Notes under the pieces: model-generated | What the model saw: only the letters and a program-made list of their open reading frames with translations | Databases searched by the model: none | Told to the model about the DNA's origin: nothing | Shown here: piece by piece, positions 54,551 through 63,995 of the stretch | Position numbering within the stretch: the stretch's first letter is position 1 | How the letters are laid out: every line of letters starts with the position of its first letter | Source: Pseudolabrys sp. | Lineage (GTDB): Bacteria; Pseudomonadota; Alphaproteobacteria; Rhizobiales; Xanthobacteraceae | Length of the DNA: 64,000 nt | Direction of reading: 5' to 3' | Assembly: GCA_030684935.1 (NCBI GenBank) | Contig: JAUXXH010000042.1 | Location: forward strand, 1-64,000 | Position numbers and translations under genes: made by a program

Positions 54551-56122
54551 TCAAATAATCAGCCAGGCGATCCAGCCGAGCATCAGCGCGATCGCCCACA
54601 ATCCGCCGGCCAGCCAGCGGTTGCTGTGGGCTTCGGCGCGGCCGATGGCGGCGACCGTTTCCGGCGCCAGCACCAGGCCGTTGCGGGTGATGTCGTCGAC
54701 CTGATCCAGCAGCGTCCCGGCGCGCGTCAGCAGCGACGGCACCTGGCCGATGAAACGGCCTAGCTCGCCGGTTCCCTCGGCGATGTCTTCGAGCTTGCCG
54801 ACGGGGCCGAGATTGCGCTCGATCCATTCGCGCACCACGGGGTCGGCGACTTTCCACATGTCGAGCTTCGGATCGAGCGTGCGGGCGACGCCCTCGACCA
54901 CCACCATGGTCTTCTGCAGCAGCAGCAGTTCGGGCCGCGTCCGCATGTCAAACAGACCGGTCACCTCGAACAGCAGCATCAGGAGCTTGGCCATCGAGAT
55001 GTCTTCGGCGGTGCGGTTGTGGATCGGCTCGCCGATGGCCCGGATCGCCTGCGCGAAGTCGTCGACCGAGTGATGCCGCGGCACATAGCCGGCATCGAAA
55101 TGCACCTGCGCGGTGCGGCGATAGTCGCGGGTGATGAAGCCGTAGAGGATTTCGGCGAGGAAGCGGCGCTCCTTGGGCCCGAGCCGTCCCATGATGCCGA
55201 AGTCGACCGCGACCAGCCGGCTGTCGGTATCGACGAACAGATTGCCGGGATGCATGTCGGCATGGAAGAAGCCGTCGCGCAGTGCGTGGCGCAGAAACGA
55301 CTGGATCACCTTGTGGCCGAGCGCCGGCAGGTCGATGCCGCGCGCTTCCAGTGCGGCGCGGTCGTTGAGCGGCGTGCCGTCGATCCACTCCATGGTCAGC
55401 ACTTCGCGCGCGGTGCGGTCCCAGTCGACCGCTGGCACGCGGAAGTCGACGTCGTCGCGGGTGTTCTCCGCCATTTCCGACAGCGCCGCGGCTTCCAGCC
55501 GGAAATCCATCTCCATCGACACCGAGCGCGCCAGTGTCGCCACCGCCTCGACCGGCCGCAGCCGCTGCGCTTCCAGCGACATGGCCTCGGCGCGGCGGGC
55601 GGCGAACATGAAGGCGCCGAGATCGACGGCAAAGCGATGGCCGACGCCGGGGCGCAGGATCTTCACCGCGACGGCGCTGCGGACGCCGGCGGTCTCGGTC
55701 TCGGCTTTGTGCACCTGGGCGATCGAGGCGGCCGCGACCGACGGCCCGAAGCTGGCGTAGATCGACGCGATGGGCTTGTCGAAGGCGGCGGCGACGACGG
55801 CTTCCGCCTGCGCCTGCGGGAACGGCGCCATCTTGTCCTGCAGCGCTTCGAGATCGTGGGCGATGCTCTGGCCGACGACGTCGGGCCGGGTCGCCATGAA
55901 CTGGCCGAGCTTGACGTAAGTCGGCCCGAGCCGGGTCAGCGCCTTGCCGAGACGGCTCGAGCCGTCCTTGGCGGTCGGGCGCTCGATCAGCCGCGCGGCG
56001 GCGATGGCGGTGCGGGCCGGCAGCGGCAGCGGCCTGGTGTCGACCAGCGCCAGCACGCCCTCGCGGGCGAAGACATAGCCGGCGCGCGACAGGCGGGTCA
56101 GGTGAGAGAAGGCTGCGATCAC
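54551..56122 (-). CDS. ubiB: Ubiquinone biosynthesis protein UbiB (ABC1/ADCK family)
   Basis: A 523-residue atypical kinase-like ATPase of the UbiB family, needed for ubiquinone synthesis. The KxGQ motif lies in [29 protein letters not shown] and VAVKILRPG follow, with [12 protein letters not shown] and [14 protein letters not shown] in the catalytic region. Two C-terminal hydrophobic helices ([20 protein letters not shown] at the end) fit membrane attachment. Start is the GTG at 56122, overlapping the ubiE stop by 4 bases (GTGA). The longer frame is ubiE read in another frame. Confidence 0.94.
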   Translation of the reverse strand: MIAAFSHLTRLSRAGYVFAREGVLALVDTRPLPLPARTAIAAARLIERPTAKDGSSRLGKALTRLGPTYVKLGQFMATRPDVVGQSIAHDLEALQDKMAPFPQAQAEAVVAAAFDKPIASIYASFGPSVAAASIAQVHKAETETAGVRSAVAVKILRPGVGHRFAVDLGAFMFAARRAEAMSLEAQRLRPVEAVATLARSVSMEMDFRLEAAALSEMAENTRDDVDFRVPAVDWDRTAREVLTMEWIDGTPLNDRAALEARGIDLPALGHKVIQSFLRHALRDGFFHADMHPGNLFVDTDSRLVAVDFGIMGRLGPKERRFLAEILYGFITRDYRRTAQVHFDAGYVPRHHSVDDFAQAIRAIGEPIHNRTAEDISMAKLLMLLFEVTGLFDMRTRPELLLLQKTMVVVEGVARTLDPKLDMWKVADPVVREWIERNLGPVGKLEDIAEGTGELGRFIGQVPSLLTRAGTLLDQVDDITRNGLVLAPETVAAIGRAEAHSNRWLAGGLWAIALMLGWIAWLII

Positions 56123-56895
56123 AGTTTCCAGCCCGAATGCATCGCCACCACGCCGCCGGTCATCGGCGTGAAGCTGACGCGGCGGAAGCCGGCCGCCTCG
56201 ATCATCTGCGCGAAGGCCTTCGGCTTGGGAAACTGCCGGATCGATTCGACCAGATACTGGTAGGCCTCGCGGTCGCCGGTGACCGCGGCGCCGACGCGCG
56301 GGATCACCTGAAACGAATAGAGTTCGTACAGCGCCTGCAGGCCCGGCACGTCGACCGACGAAAACTCCAGGCACAGAAAGCGGCCGCCGATCTTGAGCAC
56401 GCGATGCGCCTCGGCCAGCGCGCGGTCGATGCGCGGCACGTTGCGGATGCCGAAGGCGATGGTGACGCAATCGAAGCTGCGGTCGGGATAGGGCAGCTCC
56501 TCGGCATTGCCCTGCTCGAAGGCCACCGCATGATCGAGACCGCGCTTGGCGGCGCGTTCGCGGCCGACGGCGAGCATTTCGGCGTTTATGTCGCAGACCG
56601 TGACGCGGGTGCCGTCGCCGCCGGCCTCGACCACGCGGAAGGCAACGTCGCCGGTGCCGCCGGCGAGGTCGAGCAGCGCGAACGGCCGGTCGCTGTGGCG
56701 CGGCGGTGGATTGACGGCGGTGACGAGGGCCGACTTCCACGGCCGGTGCAGCCCGCCCGACATCAGGTCGTTCATCAGGTCGTAGCGCCTGGCCACCGAA
56801 TGGAACACGTCGTCGACGCGGGCCTGCTTGTCGCGAAGCGGCACGCTCTGGTAGCCGAAATGCGTCTCTTTGCCGTCGTCGGGGCGTGCTGCCAT
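56119..56895 (-). CDS. ubiE: Ubiquinone/menaquinone methyltransferase UbiE
   Basis: A 258-residue class I SAM methyltransferase for a C-methylation step of ubiquinone (and menaquinone). [28 protein letters not shown], the SAM motif [41 protein letters not shown], and the end [22 protein letters not shown] identify UbiE. Start is taken at 56895 ([15 protein letters not shown]), fitting the family and an AAGGA upstream; an in-frame ATG at 56925 would add 10 residues. It overlaps ubiB by 4 bases. Confidence 0.95.
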   Translation of the reverse strand: MAARPDDGKETHFGYQSVPLRDKQARVDDVFHSVARRYDLMNDLMSGGLHRPWKSALVTAVNPPPRHSDRPFALLDLAGGTGDVAFRVVEAGGDGTRVTVCDINAEMLAVGRERAAKRGLDHAVAFEQGNAEELPYPDRSFDCVTIAFGIRNVPRIDRALAEAHRVLKIGGRFLCLEFSSVDVPGLQALYELYSFQVIPRVGAAVTGDREAYQYLVESIRQFPKPKAFAQMIEAAGFRRVSFTPMTGGVVAMHSGWKL

Positions 56896-56954
56896 GAGCC
56901 AATAGTCCTTTTCCGGCAGGACCATAGCGCGCGAGGGCGCGGGGCGCTATGTGT

Positions 56955-57022
56955 GTTCACCCTCCCCTGGAGGGGGAGGGTCGGCCGCCGCAGCGAAGCG
57001 AAGGCGGCCGGGGTGGGGTGAA
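56955..57022 (+). repeat. Two-hairpin GCGAAGC repeat, copy A' (ubiE/mutM gap)
   Basis: Outer arms GTTCACCC and GGGTGAAC enclose a first hairpin of C-rich/G-rich arms (CCCTCCCC, GGGGGAGGG) and a second that contains the core GCGAAGC within CCGCAGCGAAGCGAAGGCGG. The design matches copies A and B around the DUF559 gene at 28895-29349 but the arms differ in sequence, which suggests independent members of one family. Confidence 0.8.
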
Positions 57023-57034
57023 CTTCGTCGAACA

Positions 57035-57090
57035 TTCGCCCCCACCCGGTCTGCTTCGCAGACCGACCTCCCCCTCCAGGGGGAGGCGAA
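57035..57090 (-). repeat. Two-hairpin GCGAAGC repeat, copy B' (ubiE/mutM gap)
   Basis: The inverted partner of copy A', 12 bases away. Outer arms TTCGCC and GGCGAA; on the minus strand it contains CCTCCCCCTGGAGGGGGAGG and GGTCTGC-GAA-GCAGACC, a perfect 7-bp stem. No gene lies between A' and B', so this is a cargo-free pair. It ends 11 bases before the mutM ATG. Confidence 0.8.
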
Positions 57091-57101
57091 GGAAGCAGGC
57101 C

Positions 57102-57965
57102 ATGCCCGAACTGCCCGAGGTCGAAACCGTCCGCCGCGGCCTGGCGCCGGCGATGGAAGGCGCGCGCATCGCCAAGGTCGAGGTGCGCCACCGCGGCCTG
57201 CGCTGGCCGATCGTCAAGGATTTCGAACAACGGCTGGAGGGCCAGACCGTCGAGGGTCTCGGCCGGCGCGCCAAATATCTGCTGGCCGACCTGTCGTCCG
57301 GCGAGGTGCTGGTGATGCATCTCGGCATGTCCGGCTCGTTCCGCGTCGACGCGGGCCAGATCGCCAAGTACCATCACGAGAAATCCAAGAGCACGGCGCA
57401 CGACCATGTGGTGTTTCACATGTCGAACGGCGCGACGGTGACGTTCAACGATCCGCGCCGCTTCGGCTCGATGAAGATCGTGCCGCGCGGCAAGATGGAC
57501 TCCGAGCCGCTGCTGGCGTCGATCGGCCCGGAGCCGCTCGGCAATGCCTTCGATGCAGCGATGCTGGCCGCAGCCTGCGCCGGGCGAAAGACGTCGCTGA
57601 AGGCGGCGCTGCTCGACCAGCGCGTCGTCGCGGGGCTCGGCAACATCTATGTCTGCGAGGCGCTGTTCCGCGCCCGGCTGTCGCCGAAACGGCGGGCCTC
57701 GACGATTGCCGGTCGCAAGGGCGAGCCGAATGCCCGCGCCATCGTGCTGGTCGAGGCCATCAAGGCGGTGCTCGACGACGCCATCAAGGCCGGCGGCTCG
57801 TCGCTGCGCGATCACCGCCGCGCCGACGGTTCGCTCGGCGACTTCCAGCACAACTTCCAGGTCTATGACCGCGAGGGCGCGCCGTGCCCGGGATGCAAAG
57901 GCATCGTCAAGCGCCTCGTCCAGAATGGCCGTTCGACCTTCTATTGCCCGAGCTGCCAGAAGTAG
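57102..57965 (+). CDS. mutM: Formamidopyrimidine-DNA glycosylase
   Basis: A 287-residue base-excision repair glycosylase/AP lyase for oxidised purines such as 8-oxoguanine. The N-terminal [13 protein letters not shown] (Pro2 nucleophile and Glu3), [18 protein letters not shown], the helix-two-turn-helix region [19 protein letters not shown], and the zinc finger [13 protein letters not shown] ... FYCPSCQK are complete. Start at 57102 has GAAGGAAG upstream, 11 bases after the repeat pair. It is divergent from ubiE, in the usual alphaproteobacterial order. Confidence 0.96.
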   Translation: MPELPEVETVRRGLAPAMEGARIAKVEVRHRGLRWPIVKDFEQRLEGQTVEGLGRRAKYLLADLSSGEVLVMHLGMSGSFRVDAGQIAKYHHEKSKSTAHDHVVFHMSNGATVTFNDPRRFGSMKIVPRGKMDSEPLLASIGPEPLGNAFDAAMLAAACAGRKTSLKAALLDQRVVAGLGNIYVCEALFRARLSPKRRASTIAGRKGEPNARAIVLVEAIKAVLDDAIKAGGSSLRDHRRADGSLGDFQHNFQVYDREGAPCPGCKGIVKRLVQNGRSTFYCPSCQK

Positions 57966-58041
57966 AGCACCCCGGGTGACAGGCCGCGCGACCTGTGTCA
58001 CCGTCGAGTCAACAAATCAAAACAAACGACAGGGAAACGCC

Positions 58042-59001
58042 ATGCGCCGATTTGCTCTCGCTGCCTTGATGATGGCTGTCACGCTGTCCGCCGCTGCGGC
58101 GGATTATCCTGACCGTCCGATTCGTCTGATCGTGCCGCAGGCCGCCGGCAGCGCCACAGACAACGCCGCGCGCCTGCTCGCCGCGGTTCTCAGCCAGGAA
58201 ATCGGACAGCAGGTCATCGTCGACAACCGGCCCGGCGGCGCGCTCACCATCGGCCTCGATCTGGTCGCGAAGTCGGCGCCGGATGGATACACCCTCGGCA
58301 TGGGCCCGATCGGGGCGCTGGCGATCACACGTCACATGGTGGCGAAGCTGCCCTACGATATCGAGCGCGATTTCCAGCCGATCGCCCTGGTCACCCGCGG
58401 CCATCTGCTGCTGGCGGTGTCGCCGTCGCTGCCGGTCAACTCGGTCAAGGAATTGATTGCCTACGCGAAGGCCAATCCGGGCAAGCTGTCCAATGCCTCG
58501 TCGAGCAACGGTTCGCCCGGCCATGTCGGCGGCGAGATGTTCAAGGTCGCGACCGACACCAAGATCGTGCACGTTCCCTATCGCGGCGGCGCCGCGGCGA
58601 TCCAGGATCTGATCACCGGCCGCGTCGAGGTGATGTTCGAGAGTTTGCAATCGATCGCGCCGACCGCGCAGGCGGGTACGGTCAAGGCGCTGGCGGTCAG
58701 CGGCGACAAGCGGTCGGCGGCGTTTCCCGATTTGCCGACCATCGCCGAGGCCGGCGTTCCGGGCTACTCCGCGCCGACCTGGACCGGCGTGATTGCGCCC
58801 GCCGGCGTGCCCCGTCCGATCGTCGACAAGCTCAATGCCGCGATCAACCGTTCGCTGGAATCGGCGCCGTTCAAGGAAAAGTTTGCCAAGATGGGCGACG
58901 AGCCCGGCGGCGGCACGCCGGAAGACTTTGCCGCGACCATCAAGGCCGACAGCGCGAAATGGGGCGACGTGATCAAGCGTTCCGGTATAACGATGAACTG
59001 A
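58042..59001 (+). CDS. Tripartite tricarboxylate transporter substrate-binding protein (Bug/TctC)
   Basis: A 319-residue periplasmic binding protein with a signal peptide ([20 protein letters not shown]). It starts after cleavage with [27 protein letters not shown], followed by [29 protein letters not shown], then [13 protein letters not shown] and [20 protein letters not shown], all typical of the Bug family. No TctA/TctB membrane genes lie in the window, as is common for these orphan genes. Its insertion between mutM and the enoyl-CoA hydratase is unusual as far as I know. Ligand unknown, probably a small organic acid. Confidence 0.93.
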   Translation: MRRFALAALMMAVTLSAAAADYPDRPIRLIVPQAAGSATDNAARLLAAVLSQEIGQQVIVDNRPGGALTIGLDLVAKSAPDGYTLGMGPIGALAITRHMVAKLPYDIERDFQPIALVTRGHLLLAVSPSLPVNSVKELIAYAKANPGKLSNASSSNGSPGHVGGEMFKVATDTKIVHVPYRGGAAAIQDLITGRVEVMFESLQSIAPTAQAGTVKALAVSGDKRSAAFPDLPTIAEAGVPGYSAPTWTGVIAPAGVPRPIVDKLNAAINRSLESAPFKEKFAKMGDEPGGGTPEDFAATIKADSAKWGDVIKRSGITMN

Positions 59002-59024
59002 AGCCGGTTCGCGCGGAGATCGTG

Positions 59025-59798
59025 ATGGCCTACGAAACCATTCTCGTCGACACCAAAGGCCGCGTTGGCATCATCACGCTGAACCGGCCGCAGGCGCTCA
59101 ATGCGCTCAACCGTGCGCTGATCGGCGAGCTTAGCCAGGCGGTCGACGCCTTCGAGGCCGACGACAAGATCGGCTGCATCCTGATCGCCGGCAGCGAGAA
59201 GGCCTTCGCCGCCGGCGCCGACATCAAGGAAATGGCCGACAAGACCTTCATCGAGGCCTATCTCGGCAACTTCACCGCTGGCTGGGACCGCGTCGCGCAG
59301 GCGCGCAAGCCGGTCGTCGCGGCGGTGGCGGGCTTTGCGCTCGGCGGCGGCTGCGAACTGGCGATGCAGTGCGACATCATCATTGCCGCCGACAATGCCA
59401 AGTTCGGCCAGCCGGAGATCAAGCTCGGCGTCATCCCCGGCATCGGCGGCACACAGCGGCTGACGCATGCGCTCGGCAAGGCCAAGGCGATGGACATGAT
59501 CCTGACCGGCCGCATGATGGACGCCGCCGAGGCGGAACGCGCCGGCCTGGTGGCACGCGTGGTGCCGGCGGCGCAGCTGATGGACGAGGCGATGAAGGTC
59601 GCCGACACCATCGCCACCATGTCGCTGCCGTCGGTGCTGGCGGGCAAGGAGGCGGTCAACCGCGCCTTCGAGTCGGGGCTGGCGGAAGGCGTGGTGTTCG
59701 AGCGGCGGATTTTCCATTCGCTGTTCGCCACCGACGACCAGAAGGAAGGCATGAAGGCCTTCGTCGAGAAGCGCAAGGCTGAGTGGAAGAACCGGTAG
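59025..59798 (+). CDS. Enoyl-CoA hydratase (crotonase family)
   Basis: A 257-residue crotonase with both catalytic glutamates in context: [14 protein letters not shown] and [31 protein letters not shown] forms the oxyanion hole region. It resembles mitochondrial short-chain enoyl-CoA hydratase. Start at 59025 follows the Bug gene stop by 23 bases. In relatives this gene follows mutM directly and precedes rpsT and dnaA; here those do not follow. Confidence 0.94.
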   Translation: MAYETILVDTKGRVGIITLNRPQALNALNRALIGELSQAVDAFEADDKIGCILIAGSEKAFAAGADIKEMADKTFIEAYLGNFTAGWDRVAQARKPVVAAVAGFALGGGCELAMQCDIIIAADNAKFGQPEIKLGVIPGIGGTQRLTHALGKAKAMDMILTGRMMDAAEAERAGLVARVVPAAQLMDEAMKVADTIATMSLPSVLAGKEAVNRAFESGLAEGVVFERRIFHSLFATDDQKEGMKAFVEKRKAEWKNR

Positions 59799-59804
59799 CC
59801 GCCG

Positions 59805-61253
59805 CTAATTCCTCACGCAGATGATCCGTACGATCGATGCCTTGGCGTCGCCGGCGGCGGCAGGCTCGGGCGCCACATTTTGCGCTGACAGGAATTCGCG
59901 GATGGTCGCGGCATCGATCAGCCGCACCGGTGGCAGCACCGGTTCGGCGCTGGCCAAAACGACGCTGCGCAACTTCATCATGCCGAGGAAGCGGCCGTCG
60001 GCGCCGAGCGCGGCGGCGCCGGAAAAGCCCGCCATCGGTACCGGCTGGCGCAATTCAATGCGGCTGCCGTCAACGAGGCGCGCCTTGATTTCGGTCAGCG
60101 AGCGGCGGCCTTCATGCTGCTTCGGATCGGGAATGCCGGTCAGCGTCAGGTCGCCCGGCTTCGGCGCGTCAACGTCCAGCCTCATCGGCGTCATCTGCCG
60201 CGCGCCATAGAAGCGCAGCAGCGCCAGCCCGCTGTCTCTGTCGTCGGCGATCCGCGCCGTATCGCCGAGGCCTGCGGCGACGATGACCTGGCAGCCTTCG
60301 GTCAGTTTGCGGTCGGTGACGATATGGCCCTGCGCGCTCACGACCAGGCCGTTGCCGTACTCGACCGAGCGGGCGAGTGCGGCGAACGGCGCGCCGCGCT
60401 CCGGAAACGGCGAGAACGCACTGACCATCGCCTCGCTCACCTGCGCGACGATGCCCTCCATCGCCTGGTCGAACATAAGGGTGAAGCCGCGTATCTCGCC
60501 ATTACGAATGGTGGCGCGTACCGAGAACTTCTTCAGGCCCTGCAGTCCGCGGATGTAGAAACTGTCGCTTCGCAGCACGCTGTACTCGACCCGGCGCGCG
60601 GCCGGCTCGCTCTTCTCTTTCTCGAACAGCGCCGCGAGCTTCAAATTGGGGTCGTTGATGCGAAAGGTTTCGACCAGCATCTCGCCGCGGCGGGAGGCCC
60701 AGCGCGTGCCGCGCGGGGCTTCGCGGACATGCGGCATCATCCTGGTCGGCAGGCCCAGACGCACGCCGGTGGCCGGATCGACCATGACGGTCCAGCCGTA
60801 TTCGGGAATGCCGGCGAATACGTCGGCGCCAGGCAGCGGGTCTTTCGCGGCGTCCGTTTTGGGCACGTCACCTTTCGCAGTTTCCTGCCTGGCGACGGGC
60901 GCCTTTTCCAGCTCCGGTTTGGCGGGCGCGACGGCCGGCCCGGCAATGGCCGCCGGGCGAGCGAGCGGGAGCCGGACGGTTTCCGCTTCTGCCGCCTCTG
61001 GCTTGGCTGTGTCAGGTTTGGTTTCAGTTTTGGCAGGCTCGGCGGCAATGACCGCCGGCCGGGCCGGAGGCAGTTGCGGAGCCTCAGGTTTTTTGGCGGC
61101 GGGCTTTTTTGCTTCGAGCTTCTTCTTCTTCTCAGGAGCGGTTGTGGCGGTGACCGTGTCCGCCTCAAACGGATACGGCGCCTCGTTCTGCGCCGCCGCC
61201 GGAACGGCGACCAGCGCACACGCCGAAAACGCTATCAACGCAGCAAAACGCAT
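59805..61253 (-). CDS. Trypsin-fold protein, probable pseudoprotease, with a Lys/Pro-rich linker
   Basis: A 482-residue secreted protein. A signal peptide (MRFAALIAFSACALVAVPAAA) is followed by a low-complexity Ala/Lys/Pro/Glu linker to about residue 140, then a domain of unknown type (about 150-290) and a trypsin-like fold (about 295-460). In that fold the usual NHHV-type histidine is replaced: the segment GHIVTDRKLTEGC has Lys316 at the histidine position, while the serine context MAGFSGAAAL (Ser411) remains. It is thus unlikely to be an active serine protease and more likely a scaffold or binding protein. Convergent with the enoyl-CoA hydratase gene (6 bases apart). Confidence 0.75.
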   Translation of the reverse strand: MRFAALIAFSACALVAVPAAAQNEAPYPFEADTVTATTAPEKKKKLEAKKPAAKKPEAPQLPPARPAVIAAEPAKTETKPDTAKPEAAEAETVRLPLARPAAIAGPAVAPAKPELEKAPVARQETAKGDVPKTDAAKDPLPGADVFAGIPEYGWTVMVDPATGVRLGLPTRMMPHVREAPRGTRWASRRGEMLVETFRINDPNLKLAALFEKEKSEPAARRVEYSVLRSDSFYIRGLQGLKKFSVRATIRNGEIRGFTLMFDQAMEGIVAQVSEAMVSAFSPFPERGAPFAALARSVEYGNGLVVSAQGHIVTDRKLTEGCQVIVAAGLGDTARIADDRDSGLALLRFYGARQMTPMRLDVDAPKPGDLTLTGIPDPKQHEGRRSLTEIKARLVDGSRIELRQPVPMAGFSGAAALGADGRFLGMMKLRSVVLASAEPVLPPVRLIDAATIREFLSAQNVAPEPAAAGDAKASIVRIICVRN

Positions 61254-61421
61254 TGCCTTTACGCGATCCTAACCATGCAGCCGCGTCACCTTAGCCCATC
61301 GCGGAGGGCGCGCAAGACACCGCCGCCGCGACGAAAATGCCGGCAAAGCCTTTGTTTTTTCACGCTATCTCTGGCCGAAAACCGGTTCCCCCGGTTCGCT
61401 TTCCTGCGCTAGGGTAAATGC

Positions 61422-62222
61422 ATGCTCGATGCCGCCGAACTCGAACGCTATGCGCGCCACATCGTCCTGCGCGAGGTCGGCGGCCCCGGCCAGACCAAGC
61501 TCAAGGCTGCGCGCGTGTTGGTGATCGGCGCCGGCGGGCTGGGCGCTCCGGTGCTTTTGTACCTGGCCGCCGCCGGCGTCGGCACGCTCGGCGTCGTCGA
61601 CGACGACACAGTCTCACTCTCGAATTTGCAGCGGCAGGTGATCTTCACCACGGACGACATCGGCAGCCGCAAGGTCGACGGCGCCGAGACCGCAATTGGG
61701 CGGCTCAATCCGCACGTGACGGTCGAGACCCACATGGCGCGGCTTGGGGCCGGCAACGCGCTCGATCTTTTTGCGCAATATGACATCGTCGCCGACGGCT
61801 CGGATAACTTCGCCACGCGCTATCTGGTGTCGGATGCCTGTTATCTGGCGAAGAAGCCGCTGGTCACCGCGGCCGTCGGCACCTTCGACGGCACGCTGAC
61901 GACATTGCGGGCGCACGAGACGCGCGCCGACGGCATGCGCAATCCGACCTACCGCTGTCTGTTTCCCGAACCGCCGCCGCCGGGCACGGTGCCGGCCTGC
62001 GCCGAAGCCGGCATTCTCGGGGCGCTGCCCGGCATTCTCGGATCGATGATGGCGCTGGAAGTGATCCGCGAAATCGTCGGCTTCGGCGAGGGACTGGTCG
62101 GGCGGTTGCTGATGGTCGACACGCGCTCGATGCGGTTCGAGACGCTGGATTATGCCTGGGACAAGGACAATCCGCTCAGCGGCGAGCGGCCCACGATCAC
62201 GGACCTGAGCGGCCAGCGCTAG
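61422..62222 (+). CDS. ThiF/MoeB-type E1-like adenylyltransferase
   Basis: A 266-residue protein that activates the C-terminus of a ubiquitin-like sulfur carrier (ThiS or MoaD type). VLVIGAGGLGAPVLLYLAAAGVGTLGVVDDDTVSLSNLQRQ, DGSDNFATRYLVSDAC and the cysteine region PACAEAGILGALPGILG are typical. The CxxC zinc pairs of E. coli MoeB are not obvious: only single cysteines lie at YRCLF and PACAE. No thi or moa gene lies close by, so whether it serves thiamine, molybdopterin or another pathway is open. Its last 26 bases overlap the convergent N-formylglutamate amidohydrolase gene. Confidence 0.9.
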   Translation: MLDAAELERYARHIVLREVGGPGQTKLKAARVLVIGAGGLGAPVLLYLAAAGVGTLGVVDDDTVSLSNLQRQVIFTTDDIGSRKVDGAETAIGRLNPHVTVETHMARLGAGNALDLFAQYDIVADGSDNFATRYLVSDACYLAKKPLVTAAVGTFDGTLTTLRAHETRADGMRNPTYRCLFPEPPPPGTVPACAEAGILGALPGILGSMMALEVIREIVGFGEGLVGRLLMVDTRSMRFETLDYAWDKDNPLSGERPTITDLSGQR

Positions 62223-63003
62223 CCTTGCGCGCGTCCGCCTCGAGCAACTGCGCATAGGCGATCGGCAGCAGGCGGGCCATGATCGCACCCCACATTTGCT
62301 GGCCCTTCTCGTCCGCAATCAGGTCCTGCCGGATTTCCACCGCGGTGTGATGCAGGCCGCGCCGTTCGCCATGCACCGGGATGGTGTAGTCGGAATCGTC
62401 GGTGACGCTGTAGGGCTCGTTGTCGCCGACGGTGAGACCGGCCTCACCCTTGAGCAGCGCCATCAGCAGATGCGCAAAGCGCGGATCGCGGTTGTACAGC
62501 ACGCCCGCCTGCCATGGCCGCGTGACGCCCTTGTAGACCGGCGTGAAGCTGTGCATCGCGATCAGCGCGGCCGGACGCTGCGCCTGCTTGCGGCGTTCCA
62601 ACTCGGCTTCGATGGCGTCGTGATAGGGCCGAAAGATGCTCTGGATCCGCGCCTGCCTGTCGGCGTCGGACAGACCGATATTGCCCGGCACCGGCGTCAG
62701 TTCGCTGATCTCGGGCATCGATGTTGCTGACACCGGCGGACGATTGCAGTCGATCACCAGACGCGAATAATTCTGCTGGATCAAAGTCGCGTCGAGCGCA
62801 TCGGCCATGGCGCGGCAGACGCCGGCAATGCCGATGTCCCAGCCGATGTGGCGCTGCCGCTCGGCCTCGGAGACCCCGAGGTCATGCAGCGCACGTGGCA
62901 CCCTGTTACCCGCGTGGTCGGCGACAATCAGGAAAAGCGAGCGGCCGCTTGCATTGAGAACCGTAACGGGGTGGGGCTCATCGGCCGCCAGAAGCGTATT
63001 CAT
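62197..63003 (-). CDS. N-formylglutamate amidohydrolase family protein
   Basis: A 268-residue enzyme of the N-formylglutamate amidohydrolase family, which removes the formyl group at the end of one histidine degradation route. LIVADHAGNRVPRALHDLG, then RHIGWDIGIAGVCRAMADAL, then NYSRLVIDCNRPP, then IAMHSFTPVYKG and HHTAVEIRQDLIADEKG are typical. There are no hut genes beside it, so its substrate may differ. It converges with the ThiF/MoeB-like gene with a 26-base overlap of coding sequence and is divergent from the transglutaminase gene. Confidence 0.9.
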   Translation of the reverse strand: MNTLLAADEPHPVTVLNASGRSLFLIVADHAGNRVPRALHDLGVSEAERQRHIGWDIGIAGVCRAMADALDATLIQQNYSRLVIDCNRPPVSATSMPEISELTPVPGNIGLSDADRQARIQSIFRPYHDAIEAELERRKQAQRPAALIAMHSFTPVYKGVTRPWQAGVLYNRDPRFAHLLMALLKGEAGLTVGDNEPYSVTDDSDYTIPVHGERRGLHHTAVEIRQDLIADEKGQQMWGAIMARLLPIAYAQLLEADARKASAGRSGP

Positions 63004-63113
63004 CGGATCCTTCGGTCGGATTCATGCGTGAAACAGCGGTATAACACCACTAACTACTGTTTATGGCGCATAAAATGCATATTAGTAGGGGTTGTCGCTA
63101 TCCTGGATACAGA

Positions 63114-63995
63114 ATGCCGATTCTGACCGTCAAGCACGTCACCACCTACCACTACAAGCAACCGGTCGCCTTCGGCGAGCACCGCATGATGCTGCGGCCG
63201 CGCGACGACAAGGATCAGACGGTGCTGGAGTCGGACATCCGGATCACGCCCGAGCCGACCCAGTTGTCGTGGGAGCGCGACGGCTTCGGCAATCACGTGG
63301 CCACCGCCTGCTTTTCCGGCCGGGCGCGCGAATTGCGGTTCGAAAGCACCATTCGCCTCGATCACGCGCCGGCTGAATTCAGCGCCGACGATATCGAGAG
63401 TTTTGCCGGCACCTATCCGTTTGCCTATGCCACCGAAGACCGGGCCGGTCTGGCGCAATACCTTGCGCCGGTATCGCAAGACCCGGCCATCGCCGGCTGG
63501 GCGGCCGGCTTTCTGGGCGATCGCGGTACGGCAAGGACCAGCGATCTGCTCGTCCACATGACCCAGTCGATCAAGCGGGAGTTCAAGCATGCGGCCCGGC
63601 ACGAGAAGGGCATCCAGGACCCGGTCGAAACGCTGACCCTGGAAAGCGGCAGTTGCCGCGACGTCGCGATGCTGATGATCGCCGGTCTGCGCTCGCTCGG
63701 CATCGCCGCGCGGTTTGTATCCGGGTATCTGCACCTGGCCAACGACGACGATGAGGACCTCACCGGCGGCAATACCCACGCCTGGGGGCAGGCCTATATC
63801 CCGGGGCCCGGCTGGATTGACTTCGATGCGTCGAGCGGACGGGTCGGCAGCCAGAATCTCGTGCGCGTGGCCGTGGTGCACGATCCGCGCGAGGCGATCC
63901 CGCTGCAAGGCAGCTGGATTGGCAAGGCGTCAGACCATCTGGCCATGAAGGTGGCGGTAAAGGTCCGCGCCGTCGACGCGGCGGCTACCGATTAG
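63114..63995 (+). CDS. Transglutaminase-like protein with N-terminal bacterial transglutaminase domain
   Basis: A 293-residue protein. Residues 1-80 form a bacterial transglutaminase-like N-terminal domain (MPILTVKHVTTYHYKQPVAFGEHRMMLRPRD). The catalytic domain has the cysteine in LESGSCRDVAMLM, the histidine in GGNTHAWGQAYIPG and the aspartate in WIDFDASSG, so a papain-like triad is complete. Start at 63114 matches the family; the longer frame has a doubtful extra 17 residues. Such proteins are mostly uncharacterised peptidases or amidases. The stop lies 5 bases from the window end. Confidence 0.9.
   Translation: MPILTVKHVTTYHYKQPVAFGEHRMMLRPRDDKDQTVLESDIRITPEPTQLSWERDGFGNHVATACFSGRARELRFESTIRLDHAPAEFSADDIESFAGTYPFAYATEDRAGLAQYLAPVSQDPAIAGWAAGFLGDRGTARTSDLLVHMTQSIKREFKHAARHEKGIQDPVETLTLESGSCRDVAMLMIAGLRSLGIAARFVSGYLHLANDDDEDLTGGNTHAWGQAYIPGPGWIDFDASSGRVGSQNLVRVAVVHDPREAIPLQGSWIGKASDHLAMKVAVKVRAVDAAATD

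Noticed and set aside
57966-59024. Possible origin region with rpsT and dnaA after mutM and the hydratase gene
   Set aside because: No DnaA boxes, rpsT or dnaA are seen here; the Bug-family gene and the later genes occupy the space.
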